The translations under genes and the position numbers were made by a program. From Diphasiastrum complanatum (Eukaryota > Streptophyta > Lycopodiopsida > Lycopodiales > Lycopodiaceae): a DNA stretch of 64,000 bases. This document shows, piece after piece, positions 49,249 through 60,066 of this stretch (the stretch's first letter is position 1; each line of letters begins with the position of its first letter). Below the pieces are notes generated by a model. The model did not search any database. It was not told the origin of the DNA and saw only the letters and a program-made list of their open reading frames with translations. The stretch is taken from NCBI GenBank assembly GCA_029204225.1, contig CM055109.1:31721870-31785869 (forward strand), written 5' to 3'.

Positions 49249-49794
49249 TTATCTTTTAAATCGTTCAATGTAGTCACGTACTTTCTCGTCTTTTGTCATT
49301 TTGATGTTACTTAGCTTGACAAAAGGACTTTCTATCAAGCGAAATGGCTTCAAGCATTTGATAAAGGCCTCCTTCAAGAGTGACCAGTCCCGTTTATCTT
49401 CACAATCAAGGTTAAAAAACCATTCTCGTGTTCGATCGATCATGGTCATCGAGAAGAGCTGTACCATGGCGTCTGGTGATGTCTCACCATAGACAGGATT
49501 AGTGTTACCATCGTACTTACGTAAATCTAGCCTTGGAGTACGTTTTTCAGTACGCGGAACATTATTTGCAAAAACTCCATTTAAGTGAGCTCGTGCATGT
49601 GAAGATTCGGCAGCATGAAAATGTGGTTGATCATATGGAGCTTCAAAATGCATGGGTTCCCATCTGTCGAATGGGTTGGTGGATGGCTCTTGGCCTTGGG
49701 ATTTCATCCTTGAATATCGATTGAATCGAGCCTGTTCAGTTGATGGCTCTGGTGGATAGTCCTCGGTTGAATTCGGATCGTAAGGACGATCCAT
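49249..49794 (-). pseudogene. Gypsy gag
   Basis: 181 codons from an ATG at 49794. After a polar N-terminus it reads PRLDLRKYDGNTNP, then A-M-V-Q-L-F-S-M-T-M and REWFFNLD, then W-S-L-L-K-E-A-F-I-K and EKVRDYIERFKR. This is the retrotransposon gag (capsid) core of plant gypsy elements. The frame ends early; downstream gag sequence continues with breaks (49120-48630). Capsid builds the virus-like particle. Confidence 0.78.
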
Positions 49795-49869
49795 AACACT
49801 CTAGAGTACCTTAGAAATGTGGAATAGGCCTCTTGGACTCTTTGGTAATTTAACTCGTTGGAAGCTTTG

Positions 49870-50410
49870 TTCAGAATGCGGTTGCTATGGTTCCACGGTC
49901 GGTGCGATTGGAATGCGACCAGTTTGCAGGTGAATGCGGTTGGAACGGTTGAATGCGGTTGGAATGCGGTCTGTGCGGTATATTACAGGTGTATGCAGTC
50001 TGTTGCAGTTGGATACGACCTATTGTGAATGAAGGGGAATTCAGTGGGGTGTGGTTGTTTGTTGTGGTTTGCAATTCAGGTGGGGTGCGGTTGTTTGCTA
50101 TCGAAAGCGGTGGGTTGCGGTGAGTGCTATCTCTATTGTGCAAAGGCCGATGCAGAGGTGCGGGTGAATGTGGTCCTATGGTGCAAAGGGCGGTGGTGGT
50201 TTGATTGCGGTCCCTACGATTCAAGGACGGAGGTAGTTGAATGCGGTTTTGTGGATGCAACGGTTCAGGTGAGCTACTACGGATCAATGTGGTTGCGGTT
50301 GGAATGCGAGCTGATTGCGGTTGAATGCGGGTGTGACGGTTCAAAAGTGGTCACTACGGTTCAAGGGTGGACCCTACGGCTGTAATGTGATCGTTACGGC
50401 TTAAAACAGA
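49870..50410. repeat. Degenerate array of AATGCGGTTG motifs in gypsy leader
   Basis: Over about 540 bp the plus strand repeats variants of GAATGCGGTTGGAATGCGGT, GGTGCGGTTGTTTGC and similar at irregular spacing. It lies directly upstream of gag on the minus strand, in the leader. Confidence 0.75.
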
Positions 50411-50579
50411 TGCAGGTGTAAGGCGATCTCTTGGATGCTCGTGTAGGTGCTCTTGTTTACTATGATGTAGCTTACGGTTCGTGTGGATCGTCTGATATAA
50501 CCCCTGAAGGCGTCTGATATCGCTATTCGATTCAAGCTGGGGATCTGATGTATGTCGTACTCGTCAGCTTTGATCGTCG

Positions 50580-51330
50580 TTGAAAAGGTCTGTGGTCTAG
50601 TGTGGATCTGGTTCGGTTGAGATTATGAGGAATCCCTTCGATCAAGATTGGACCCAAAATTTTCTCGGTTGGGATTTGAAAAAACTCTTCGGTCGAGATT
50701 TGAAAGAGCGCTTCGGCTCCGGTTGAGATGTGAGCGATGGGCTCCGGTTGAGATTTGAGCAAATGCTTCGGTTGAGATGGGAGCGATAGGCTCCATTGAG
50801 ATTTAAGCAAGTGCTTCGGTTGAGATGTGAGCGATGGGCTTCGGTTGAGATTTAAGCAAGTGCTTCGGTTGAGATGTGAGCGATGGGCTCCGGTTGAGAT
50901 TTAAGCAAGTGCTTCGGTTGAGATGGGAGCGATGGGCTCTGGTTGAGATTTGAATGACAGCTTCGGCTCCGGTTGAGATTTTAATGAGCGTGCCGACTCC
51001 GGTTGAGATTTAAACGAATGCTTCGATCGAGATCAAACAGAATGCTTCGGTCGAGATCAGGACTTAAGGCTCCGGTTGAGATTTAACAGGAAGCGTTCGG
51101 TCGAGATTTAACAGAAGGGCATCGGTTGAGTTGCGACGAAAGGTCCGTGAAAGGCTTGGCCAAGATCTGATCGTGGAGCGTCGGTTGAGGTGTAACTCAG
51201 GACATGGCAAAAAATTTTAAGTAGTGACTCGGTCAAGAGTTGGTGTAAGGCGGTTCGATCCAGTCAAGAGGCGTGGATCTCGGCTTGATAAAGACCGTGA
51301 AGCCTCGGTCGAGAATGGAGCTGCACGTCG
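50580..51330. repeat. Array of CTTCGGTTGAGATTTGA units in gypsy leader
   Basis: About 25-30 imperfect units of roughly 18-30 bp built around TCGGTTGAGAT. The most regular part, 50750-50940, alternates GCGATGGGCTCCGGTTGAGA and AAGCAAGTGCTTCGGTTGAG in a higher-order unit of about 57-60 bp. It lies between the primer site and the AATGCGGTTG array. Confidence 0.85.
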
Positions 51331-51440
51331 GTCAGGACCAAAGTGGCGAGCTCTGTAATGAACGTGTGAGAGACCTCAGAGCGATGATTTTGCAGCACAG
51401 ATCAGAAAGATATAGCCTGGTTTAGTGTCTTTGTAGCTAT

Positions 51441-51454
51441 GGAATGGCGCCAAA
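51441..51454 (-). promoter_or_regulatory. Primer-binding site of the minus-strand gypsy
   Basis: Reads TTTGGCGCCATTCC on the minus strand directly after the LTR end ...GTGAACA. Same type as at 5126. Confidence 0.65.
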
Positions 51455-52250
51455 TGTTCACAGATTCCACTAGATCCATAAACACGATTTTCTTTACCGT
51501 TCTTCGTTCATTTTGTTACTTCTGTAGGTTACATTCTTTATGGCTCTGGTCTTCTTGTTAAAACGGTTTCCAGCAAAAGTGTTTTCTCATATTGCAATGA
51601 GTATTCCCCAGCCTGTTAGTGGGGAGAGACAGATTTGTTACTCATCTACATGCATAAACAAGCCATGCAACCAGTCCTAGCTTGGTTTAGATCAACGTTC
51701 TGAATCAGGGAGCAATTCCACAATCTATCTACTAAAATCAGGAAACAAACATAGACAAGATTAAGCTACTCAATCAAGAAAACAAAAAACAAGAAAACTA
51801 ATTTCCTAACAGTACTCTAGCAGTCCAAGAATCAAGAAACATCCATTTCTTGAGGCTTGGAATGCCCAAGAACAAAAGAATGCAAGATCTACACCACAAA
51901 TCCAGTCTATTTATTTTACTTGAATGCTGATTCCTAGATTAATCCACAAGCAAGAAATGAAATCTAATCTACAACTAAGAAGCAAGGGAGTAAGCAAGAA
52001 AACTAATTAATCCACAACACAAAAGAAATCAAAACATGCTCATAAAAATTTCACTCAAGAACATTGCCATGACCAAGGAGCTTAGCAATCATCAAGAACT
52101 CGTGGAAGATCTTCTTTATTCACTCAAGAGAACTTGACAATACATTCAAAAGCTCCCTCACAAGAGAGGGGGGTCCTTAAATAAGCAAGAAGGCTGCCCA
52201 TGTGGAGCCCAAGTGGCAATAACTGACCAAAAACTTATTGTTAGTTAGCA
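51455..52250 (-). repeat. 5' LTR of the minus-strand gypsy
   Basis: On the minus strand it starts TGCTAACTAACA (52250) and ends GTGAACA (51455), next to the primer site. A TATA-like CTTATTTAAGG lies near 52180. Length about 796 bp. The upstream limit coincides with the start of copia sequence at about 52250 and may be a truncation rather than the true end. Confidence 0.5.
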
Positions 52251-53608
52251 AGTTTACCTATCAGGGCTGCAAGGCCTCATTTGATTCAAAGCAGTGTACC
52301 ATTCTGGACAAGCACGATAAAGAAATCTCTGCAAACAACGAAGGTAATTTGAATGTTTTGGGTCACGAATATGTACTTTCAACCAATGTGAGTACTTCAA
52401 ATGCCCAATTATGGCATCAAAGACTAGGACATCTAAACATGAGATCAATCTTGTATATGCATCATAATTCTATGGTCAAGGACTTAAACCTTAATGCTGA
52501 CTCAACCGACGTACGACATGTTTGTGAGATGTGCTCATTAGGCAAACAACCTAGATCAAGATTTCCAAAGGGACAACCCATTAGAGCTAAATCCATTCTA
52601 GAATTAATACATAGTGACCTGTGCGGCCCTATGAATATTCCCTCTCTGGGTTCTGCATTATATTTTATCACTTTTATTGATGGTTATTCTAGATTTATTA
52701 GCATCATGTTCATTAAGAACAAGTTGGAGGCTTTTAATTGTTTCAAAGACTTCAAACAGTTTGCTAAGACATAGACTGGTCAATGACTCAAAACCCTTCG
52801 TACTAACAGTGGTGGAAAGTTTCTGTCAAACGAAATGTTTGACTATCTGGCATCATTCGGCATTCATCATCAGTTCACCACCAGCTACATGCCACAAGAG
52901 AATGGAGTAGCCGAAAGGAAGAACCGTACATTGCTCGATCGATGATGTCAAAGATTTTTGGGCTAAAGCTATTTCAACAACTTGCTATTTGCAGAACTAT
53001 TCAAGTACCAAAGCAGTCGACTCAAGGACTCCCTTCGAAGCTTTCTATGGCTACAAACCGAGTCTACGATACCTTCGAGTGTTTGGTTGTCTTTGCTATG
53101 TACACATTATTCTGATCTGAGAAAGAAACTTGACCCTGTTAGCTACAGAAGTATCTTTATTGGATATTTGACATCACATAGGGCATACATAATATTTGAT
53201 GTTGAGACAAGCTGAATCTCAGTTAGTCGAGATGTTGTCTTCCTCGAAGATAATTTTTTCAACTTTAAGCAGAAGCAACCAATGCAAGAGTTCATCCCAA
53301 CGACTCCCATCACCATCGACAAGCTTCAACTTGCGATTGCTCCGACAGACATCGAACATATCCCTATCGCACAACAAGGAGAATCATTATCTCAGTAACC
53401 AACTGTTATTCGGAGATCTGCATGACATCGACAGAAACCTGATCGTTTTGTCCCTCAAGCATTCATCAGCAATGATGAACCCACTTCAGTAGCAAAAGCC
53501 TTGTCAAGCTCGAATGCTAAAGAATAGGACCTGGCGTCTTGTCGAAGCTCCTGTAGATGCAAAGATCATCGACACCAAGTGGATCTTCAAGTTGAATCTC
53601 AATCTAAA
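52251..53608 (+). mobile_element. Old copia element, left part: integrase region
   Basis: Reads LWHQRLGHLNMRS and HVCEMCSLGKQPRSRF (integrase zinc region), IHSDLCGPMNIPS with the first catalytic Asp, then, after a stop, T-L-R-T-N-S-G-G (normally S/T-D-N-G-G, so the second Asp is Asn) and ENGVAERKNRT with the Glu. The region then passes YRSIFIGYLTSHRAY to KWIFKLNLN, the last motif before the RT. At 53608 the plus-strand reading stops and the RT block continues inverted. Gag, protease and the 5' LTR are missing. Confidence 0.82.
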
Positions 53609-54285
53609 TGGGTCCTCCTGCTAGAAAGCAAAGATAGCCAGAAGTGGATTTTCTTGTGTCCACATTACTAGCCCAATTAGAATCAAAATAAGTAGTCAAT
53701 GTCAAACAATCCTTTGAATTTCCATCATAACACAAAGCATAGTGCTTGTGCTGACTGCTAGATCAGGTCTAGTGCAGACCATGGTGTACATGATCGATCT
53801 GGCTATCGACTGATAGGAGTATTGCACATCTCTTTCTTTTCTGCATCAGTCTTTGGGCACATATCCTTTGACAGTTTGAATCCTGGGTCCATAGGCGAGT
53901 CTGTTGACTTTGTAGTTTTCCATGCCATCCTGTAGAGTACACTGATTAGATACCTTTATTGACTTAGTGTGATACTTCTCCTTACTCTGTCTCTGTTTAT
54001 CTTGATTCCCATAAGGTAGTGCACAAGTCCTAAATTAGTCATTTTGAATTCCTTCGATAGAAGATTCTTCGTCTCATGAAGTAGTTGATTCAAATTGTTA
54101 ATGATCAGTGAGTCATCAACATATAGAGCTATTATGACATAGCTTGAGCCTATGTATTTGAGATAAACATTAGAATCAGCAGAGTTCGTGATGAAGTCAT
54201 GCTGCAACAAGAATTGATTGATTCTATCAAATTAGGCTCTCGGAGCTTGCTTTAGCTCGTAGAGAGTTTTTTGTAGCTTATATAC
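53609..54285 (-). pseudogene. Inverted RT/RNase H block of the old copia, main part
   Basis: On the minus strand, from 54285 down: V-Y-K-L-Q-K-T-L-Y-E-L-K-Q-A-P-R-A, then FLLQHDFITNSADSN, ALYVDDSLIINN with an intact Y-V-D-D box, GLVHYLMGIKINRD, S-I-M-Y-T-M-V-C-T-R-P-D-L and finally VDTRKSTSGYLCFLAGGPI, reaching the RNase H core. It ends at 53609, where plus-strand copia sequence begins. The upstream part of this block is at 60722-60802, beyond the young insertion. Confidence 0.85.
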
Positions 54286-54940
54286 TGTGAAAATTGTCAA
54301 CATTTCCTAGCTAGTTTGAGGCCTAAATTGGCTAAAATTGTAAATAGTTTTGGTTCTGGAGTTTCACACGTGTGAACCAGGCCACAATGTTTTTATTTAC
54401 TGTATTTTTTCAGTATGATGAAGTGTCAAACTTCATACCCTTCAAAATGAGACCATTTTGATGTATTTTGGTCATATAAGCCATTTTTAGCTATTTTTCC
54501 TATATAGGGAATATCTAGGGTCAAGTACCTTCTAGAGAGAGGAGAGAGAGTCATCTTCCTCATCCATAAATAGTAGGGAAGTCGTGGAGAACAGGTTGGA
54601 GAAACCCTTTGTATGCTTCATTGAGATCAATAGATCATTGTCATTGTTTCTTCCTCCATTGAGAGCATTGTTGTGTGTATTGTCTTCAAGCTATTGTGTA
54701 TGATCTTAGGTGCTTTCCAAAAGTGGTAGGCTGATGTATTATGGACTGTATAATGCTATTTTGGGCCGCACTTGATGTTTATGGAAGTTTCCATTTGTGA
54801 TAAATGCTTTTTGATCAAGTTCTTTGCATTCTAGGTAGCATAGAATGTGTTGCCAATTCCTAGCTTATGTAGTTTGGAGTGCAAGCATTCAAGCCAATGA
54901 TCTTGGAGTTTAGATCCACTTAGGATCTGTATTTTTCACA
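54286..54940 (+). repeat. 5' LTR of the young copia
   Basis: Starts TGTGAAAATTGTC and ends ATTTTTCACA, 655 bp. TATA box CTATATAGGG at about 54500-54509. A 14-bp palindrome, TTCACACGTGTGAA, with a CACGTG G-box core lies at 54363-54376, about 125 bp upstream of the TATA box, a candidate regulator site for the element's promoter. Confidence 0.96.
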
Positions 54941-54955
54941 TGGTATCAGAGCTGG
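54941..54955 (+). promoter_or_regulatory. Copia primer-binding site
   Basis: TGGTATCAGAGCTGG directly after the LTR. This is the standard plant copia site complementary to the 3' end of initiator tRNA-Met. Confidence 0.92.
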
Positions 54956-56112
54956 TTGGCTTCTATTTACAGTAAGTATTCCATTTTTGGTGATATTTGG
55001 ATGTTTGATCAAGTTCTAGCATGATTTTGCATTGCTTTGTTGATCAAATCTTACTAACCTTTGTTTTGTGAGTTGAACTTGTGGATCAAAAGCATATTTC
55101 AGGTCTATTGAAGATCAGAGGCTGAAAAGAAACTATTTTGGATCAGATCATAACACCTAATCATTTGTGATTGTGAGGCTTGTGCATATTCAATACTAAC
55201 AATGTTCTTTTCAATCCTATTGTTGACAATCTCCATTCTTGGATGAACACTCTCCTTAAGTGGATGAAACTTCTCCTTAAGTGGATGACAAATGCTCTTT
55301 TGAGTGAGTTGTAATTCTCCTAAAGGCTGAGCAAAGCTCCCATTTGGATGAAAGATCCCCTTTTTTGGGTGAACATATTGTAAGCTCCATTGTGAAGAGC
55401 ATATTGTAAAGATTGTCATCAATTTTGGCATAAATTTTGGTGTACTTTGTTGAGCATGTAAGTAACTCTCCTTATGTAATTTGATTGGAGCATTTGCTGG
55501 AAGGTGTTAACCATTATGCAAGTGTGTTTTCAGGTTCTTAACAGGTTGAGGAACATTCTCATGTGAAGTGATCTTAGATCTACATCTAAACACCAAGATT
55601 TGACAAGATAGTGAAGCTAGTCTTGTGATTCACTAAGTGTGCTCATTCATTCACCTCTAAATCTTGTATTTATCACTTGCTGGAGTTTATAAACTTTTAG
55701 AAGTGTGGTTTACATGTGGTTTTACAGGTTGAATCAATATCTTAGTGTGTTGATCATATGTTGATCAAGTTTGTTCATTACTAGGTAATCTTGGCATCCT
55801 AGTTTTGGGTATTTTCTAAGAATGCAAGTAACTCTTCACACCATAACTTGATTTGGTCACTTGCTGGAAAGTTTGAGAGCTTAAGCAAGAGTGTGTTCAG
55901 GTTGGTTTGATTTTGTAATCCATTCTTAGTGTGTGCAAAGTGTTGCATGTGTTTCAATCTTCCTTTCTATGCTTGGAAACCATCTAGGTTCAAGATAGAA
56001 GTGTTTTAGGGTCCTAAATCTTCATAGATCTCTTTATCTATCATTTGTTGAGAGAAAAGTGAGTGCTAAGTGCTTTAGGACAGAACCTAAAAGTTGAAGA
56101 AACATTAGAATC
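54956..56112 (+). other. Untranslated leader of the young copia
   Basis: About 1.16 kb with no long ORF. It has degenerate duplications: AAGTAACTCT...CTGGAA...TTTTCAGGTT at about 55459-55535 and again at about 55829-55905, plus several AAGTGGATGA-like motifs at 55240-55380. Confidence 0.7.
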
Positions 56113-59100
56113 ATGGCTTCCAATGGTGGGATCATGCTAGAGTCTAGTGAAAGGTTGAGTTCATCAAACTACTCTACTTGGAAAGTGAGGATGGAGTCCT
56201 TACTTGAGTTGAATGAACTCATGGACATAGTTGCAGAAATTGAAGAGAGACCTCTCACACTTCAAGAGCAACAAAGGTTTGATAAGAAGGCCAAAAGGGC
56301 TCTTCATATCATTAAAATGAATGTTACAAATGAACTTCTCAAGGAAGTTGGAAAGTGTCAAAGTGCAAGTGAGGCATGGAATGCCTTAAAGAAGCTCTTT
56401 GAATCAAAGTCCACATCTAGGGTATTGACCCTAAGGAGACAAATATTTTCTAGTAGGCAAAGAGAGGGTGAAAGTGCTCATGCATTTATCTTGAGAGTTA
56501 AGTCCCTAAGTGATGATTTAGCATGCATTGATGAGAACATAAAAGATGGTGAAATAGTCCAAGTTATGTTGAATGGTTTGCTAAATGAACATGCTAACCT
56601 TGTGCAAAGTTTTGCCATTCAAAGAGTCTTGCCAAGTGTGGTTGACTTGCAAGAAATCTTATTGGCTGAAGAACATAGGTTGCAATCAAAGCTTGATGGT
56701 GCATCCTTGCAAGGTGGAGGTGAAGAGGCTTTCTTCACAAAAGGCAAATTCAAGGGCAAAGGTAAAGGCAAAGGGAAATGGTCCAAAGGTGGTAACTTTG
56801 ATCATGATGATCACTCTTCCTCTTCCTCTTCTACTAAGAACAATAAGTCAAAGTTCAAGTGCTTTTATTGTGGGATAAAAGGTCATTTTGCAAATGAATG
56901 TTATAAGAAGAAAAGAGAGCAAGGAGAGAGGCAAGGAAATCTTACAATAGATGAGGAAGAACATAACACATGTGAATCACTTGTTATGACTTCAAGTTTG
57001 TTAGCCAACATAGATGATAATGATCCTTGGTGGATTGATAGTGGAGCCTCATCTCACATGACAAGACATAAGGAATACTTTACATCCTTATTGTCTTATG
57101 AGGGAGAAGGTAACATCATCTACACTGCAAATGATGGTCAATGTGACATCAAAGGCATAGGCACTATTCCTATTTCCCTTTCAACAAATAGGAAAGCAAA
57201 TCTTGAAAATGTTTTGTACATTCCTTCAATCACTAAGAATTTGCTTAGTGTAAGTCAAATGATTGACAAAGGACTTGATGTGGAGTTCATTGGAGATGCA
57301 TGTTTGATAAGTAAATGTGGATCCTTGATTGCTCAAGGTAGGAGGCATGGTAAACTTTTCAAGCTTGATGCATGTGTGATCTCTAATCATGAAGGATGTA
57401 TGGCTAGGGAGCAATTGACAAACCAAGAAGTTTGGCACAAGAGGTTGGGCCATCCCAACTTCAAATCTTTGGAGGTAATGGCAAAGAAAGAGCTTGTTCT
57501 TGGTCTCCCTAAAAGTCTTGTTGCAAACAATAGTGTTTGTGAACATTGTGCCTTGTCCAAATCTCATAGACTTGCTTATTCTAGATCTACTTCTAGATCT
57601 AAAGAAGCTTTTCAACTTGTGCATTCTGATATTCATTCTTCTAGTACAACTAGCAATGGTGGGGCAAAGATGTATGCAACTTTCATTGATGACTTTAGTA
57701 GGTATACTTGGATCTATCTTCTTAAAAGTAAGGATGAAGTGTTTGCTGCATTTGTCAAGTTCAAGAATGAAATGGAAAACCAATTCAATACAAAGATCAA
57801 ATGCTTAAGATCTGATAATGGAGGGGAATACACCTCAAATAGGTTCAAAGACTTTTGTATAGCACATGGGATTAAGAGGGAGATGTCTAGTCCTAGGACT
57901 CCACAACAGAATGGAGTGGCCGAGAGGAAGAATAGAACCCTTTGTGAATGTGCCAAGGCAATGAGACTACATGCTAATCTTGCTAAGTCTTTTTGGGGGG
58001 AAGCTTTAGCATGTGCTAACTATCTATGTAATAGATGGACAAGTGCTTCCTTGGATGGTAAAACTCCTCATGAGGTTCTTTATGGTAGAAGGCCGAGTGT
58101 CAAGCATTGTAGGATCTTTGGATGTACATGTTTTATCAATATCACACTTGATGATAGAACTAAAGAAGATCCTTCATCAAAGAAGGGTGTGTTTGTTGGC
58201 TATAGTGAAGTAAGCAAGGCTTACAAAGTGTACATTCCTTCTACAAAGAAAGTTGTCATAAGTAGGGATGTCATCTTTCATGAAGAGAATGTTTCCAATG
58301 TTGTTGATGTTGATGTTGATGTGCCTACTAATCATCATGATGTGCAAGATGTCTTGGATGAAGATGGAGATGCCACTCCAAAGCAAACTTCAAGGAAGAC
58401 TCAAAGGCAAAGGGCTAAGCCATCAAGGCTAACCTATGATGAAAAAGGAAAGCAAGTGGTGGACAACTCTAACTTTGCTTTTCTTACCTCTTTTGATGAA
58501 CCAACTTGTGTAGGTGAAGCAATTCAAAAGAAGGAATGGATCCAAGCCATGGATCATGAGCATCAAGCACTCATCAAAAGCAACACATGGAGGTTGGTAA
58601 AGCTTCCAAAGGACAAGAAGGCAATTGGTTGTAAGTGGATCTTCAAGATCAAGACAAATCAAGATGGATCAATCAACAAGTACAAGGCAAGGTTGGTGGC
58701 AAAGGGGTATGCTCAAGAATATGGTATTGACTATGATGAGACCTTTGCACCTGTGGCAAAGATGGTAACTATTCGAATCCTAATCTCTCTTGCAACTCTT
58801 TATGATTGGGATATGTGGAAAATGGATGTTACTAATGCCTTCTTGAATGGTGATCTTGAAGAAGATATTTACATGGAGCAACCCGAGGGCTATGTTTCAC
58901 ATGATGAGCCTAATCATGTGTGCTATCTCCAAAAGAGTTTGTATGGGCTAAAGCAAGCACCAAGGAGTTGGTATGCTAAGCTCAATTCCTTCTTACTTTC
59001 TCAAAACTTTGTTATGAGTGAGTATGATCATTCTCTCTACTTTAGATTGAATGAAAATGATATCACTTTACTTTTGATCTATGTTGATGACATTATCTTA

Positions 59101-60066
59101 AGTGGTGGTAACAATCTAGATATAGATGAAATCAAGATGGCACTCAAAAGAGAGTTTGAAATTCAAGATCTTGGTAAACTTCATTATATCTTAGGAATAG
59201 AGATTATTAGAACTTCTAAATCTACATTCATATGTCAAGAAAAGTATGTTAACTCTATTCTAAAAAGGTTTCATATGGAAGATTGTAAAGTTGTTTCTAC
59301 TCCTATGGAATCAAATGTAAAGCTAACTACAAGAAGTAATGAAAGATCCTTCAAGGACATTACTCTCTATAGAAAGCTAATAGGATCTCTTATATGGTTA
59401 ACCATCACAAGACCTGATCTAAGCTTTGTGGTTGGTAAACTAAGTCAATTTATGCAAGATCCTAGTGAGGCTCATTGGAAGCTAGGAAAGAGAGTACTTA
59501 GATACATCTCGGGATCTAGAGATTTTGGCATCTTGTATGGAGGTACTACACCTAACCTTTGTGGATTTTCAGATTCAGATTTTGCAGGTGATCAAATGGA
59601 TAGGAAGTCAACAAGTGCCTTTGCAATCTATCTTGGAGATGGAGTGGTCTCATGGCTATCAAAGAAGCAACCAACTATCTCTCTATCTTCCACCGAAGCC
59701 GAGTACAAGGCATTAACAACATGCACCAAGGAGATTCTTTGGATTAAGAGGATGTTATTGGATCTTCACTTGCTGGAACCAGAGAAGACTCCAATCATAC
59801 TTTGTCATAACCTTTCAGCCCAAAGCTTGGCAAGCAATCCTGTTTTTCATGCAAGGAGCAAGCACATTGAGATTGCTCACCATTTTGTGAGAGATCAAGT
59901 CATTGCCAAAGAGGTGGAGCTTCAACATGTCTCTTCAAAGGAGTGTGTGGCTGATATCTTCACCAAACCATTGGGAAAGGACCTATATTTAATGCATAGA
60001 TCTAATCTTGGAATGTGCTCAAAGACTATGTTGAAACTAGCATCCAATGTTGAAGAGGGAGTGTGA
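56113..60066 (+). CDS. Copia gag-pol polyprotein
   Basis: A single 1317-residue frame, normal length for plant copia. It starts at MASNGG, which aligns with the gag start of the copia at 2883. Domains: gag core (about 1-200), zinc knuckle C250-x2-C253-x4-H258-x4-C263, protease with D309-S-G-A, integrase zinc motif H442, H447, C476, C479, integrase core D506, D568, E604 (35 residues between D568 and E604), RT with D905 and Y990-V-D-D993, RNase H with D1154 and E1195. At 1232 it has His where copia RNase H has Asp (usually C-D-N-x-S-A, here C-H-N-L-S-A). The stop TGA lies 3 bases inside the 3' LTR. The polyprotein is cut by its own protease and copies itself through RNA. Confidence 0.96.
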   Translation: MASNGGIMLESSERLSSSNYSTWKVRMESLLELNELMDIVAEIEERPLTLQEQQRFDKKAKRALHIIKMNVTNELLKEVGKCQSASEAWNALKKLFESKSTSRVLTLRRQIFSSRQREGESAHAFILRVKSLSDDLACIDENIKDGEIVQVMLNGLLNEHANLVQSFAIQRVLPSVVDLQEILLAEEHRLQSKLDGASLQGGGEEAFFTKGKFKGKGKGKGKWSKGGNFDHDDHSSSSSSTKNNKSKFKCFYCGIKGHFANECYKKKREQGERQGNLTIDEEEHNTCESLVMTSSLLANIDDNDPWWIDSGASSHMTRHKEYFTSLLSYEGEGNIIYTANDGQCDIKGIGTIPISLSTNRKANLENVLYIPSITKNLLSVSQMIDKGLDVEFIGDACLISKCGSLIAQGRRHGKLFKLDACVISNHEGCMAREQLTNQEVWHKRLGHPNFKSLEVMAKKELVLGLPKSLVANNSVCEHCALSKSHRLAYSRSTSRSKEAFQLVHSDIHSSSTTSNGGAKMYATFIDDFSRYTWIYLLKSKDEVFAAFVKFKNEMENQFNTKIKCLRSDNGGEYTSNRFKDFCIAHGIKREMSSPRTPQQNGVAERKNRTLCECAKAMRLHANLAKSFWGEALACANYLCNRWTSASLDGKTPHEVLYGRRPSVKHCRIFGCTCFINITLDDRTKEDPSSKKGVFVGYSEVSKAYKVYIPSTKKVVISRDVIFHEENVSNVVDVDVDVPTNHHDVQDVLDEDGDATPKQTSRKTQRQRAKPSRLTYDEKGKQVVDNSNFAFLTSFDEPTCVGEAIQKKEWIQAMDHEHQALIKSNTWRLVKLPKDKKAIGCKWIFKIKTNQDGSINKYKARLVAKGYAQEYGIDYDETFAPVAKMVTIRILISLATLYDWDMWKMDVTNAFLNGDLEEDIYMEQPEGYVSHDEPNHVCYLQKSLYGLKQAPRSWYAKLNSFLLSQNFVMSEYDHSLYFRLNENDITLLLIYVDDIILSGGNNLDIDEIKMALKREFEIQDLGKLHYILGIEIIRTSKSTFICQEKYVNSILKRFHMEDCKVVSTPMESNVKLTTRSNERSFKDITLYRKLIGSLIWLTITRPDLSFVVGKLSQFMQDPSEAHWKLGKRVLRYISGSRDFGILYGGTTPNLCGFSDSDFAGDQMDRKSTSAFAIYLGDGVVSWLSKKQPTISLSSTEAEYKALTTCTKEILWIKRMLLDLHLLEPEKTPIILCHNLSAQSLASNPVFHARSKHIEIAHHFVRDQVIAKEVELQHVSSKECVADIFTKPLGKDLYLMHRSNLGMCSKTMLKLASNVEEGV
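60052..60061 (+). promoter_or_regulatory. Polypurine tract of the young copia
   Basis: GAAGAGGGAG immediately before the 3' LTR, inside the last codons of gag-pol. Confidence 0.8.

Larger units (their letters stand above)
44225..51454 (-). mobile_element. GGCGCC-primed Ty3/gypsy element interior, minus strand
   Basis: From high to low coordinates: primer site next to an LTR (51.45 kb), a long repeat-filled leader (51.36-49.87), gag (49.79-49.25), a degenerate zinc-knuckle region (48.3-48.1), protease with DSGSGVN (about 47.70), RT and RNase H (46.35-45.18) and integrase (45.12-44.23). The order is standard for gypsy, and the primer-site type points to the Athila/Tat side rather than chromoviruses. 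No chromodomain was seen. Frameshifts and stops divide every domain. No 3' LTR was found past 44.2 kb. Confidence 0.8.

Noticed and set aside
50580-51330. CRISPR-like array
   Set aside because: Units are contiguous and degenerate, without unique spacers, in a plant retrotransposon leader.
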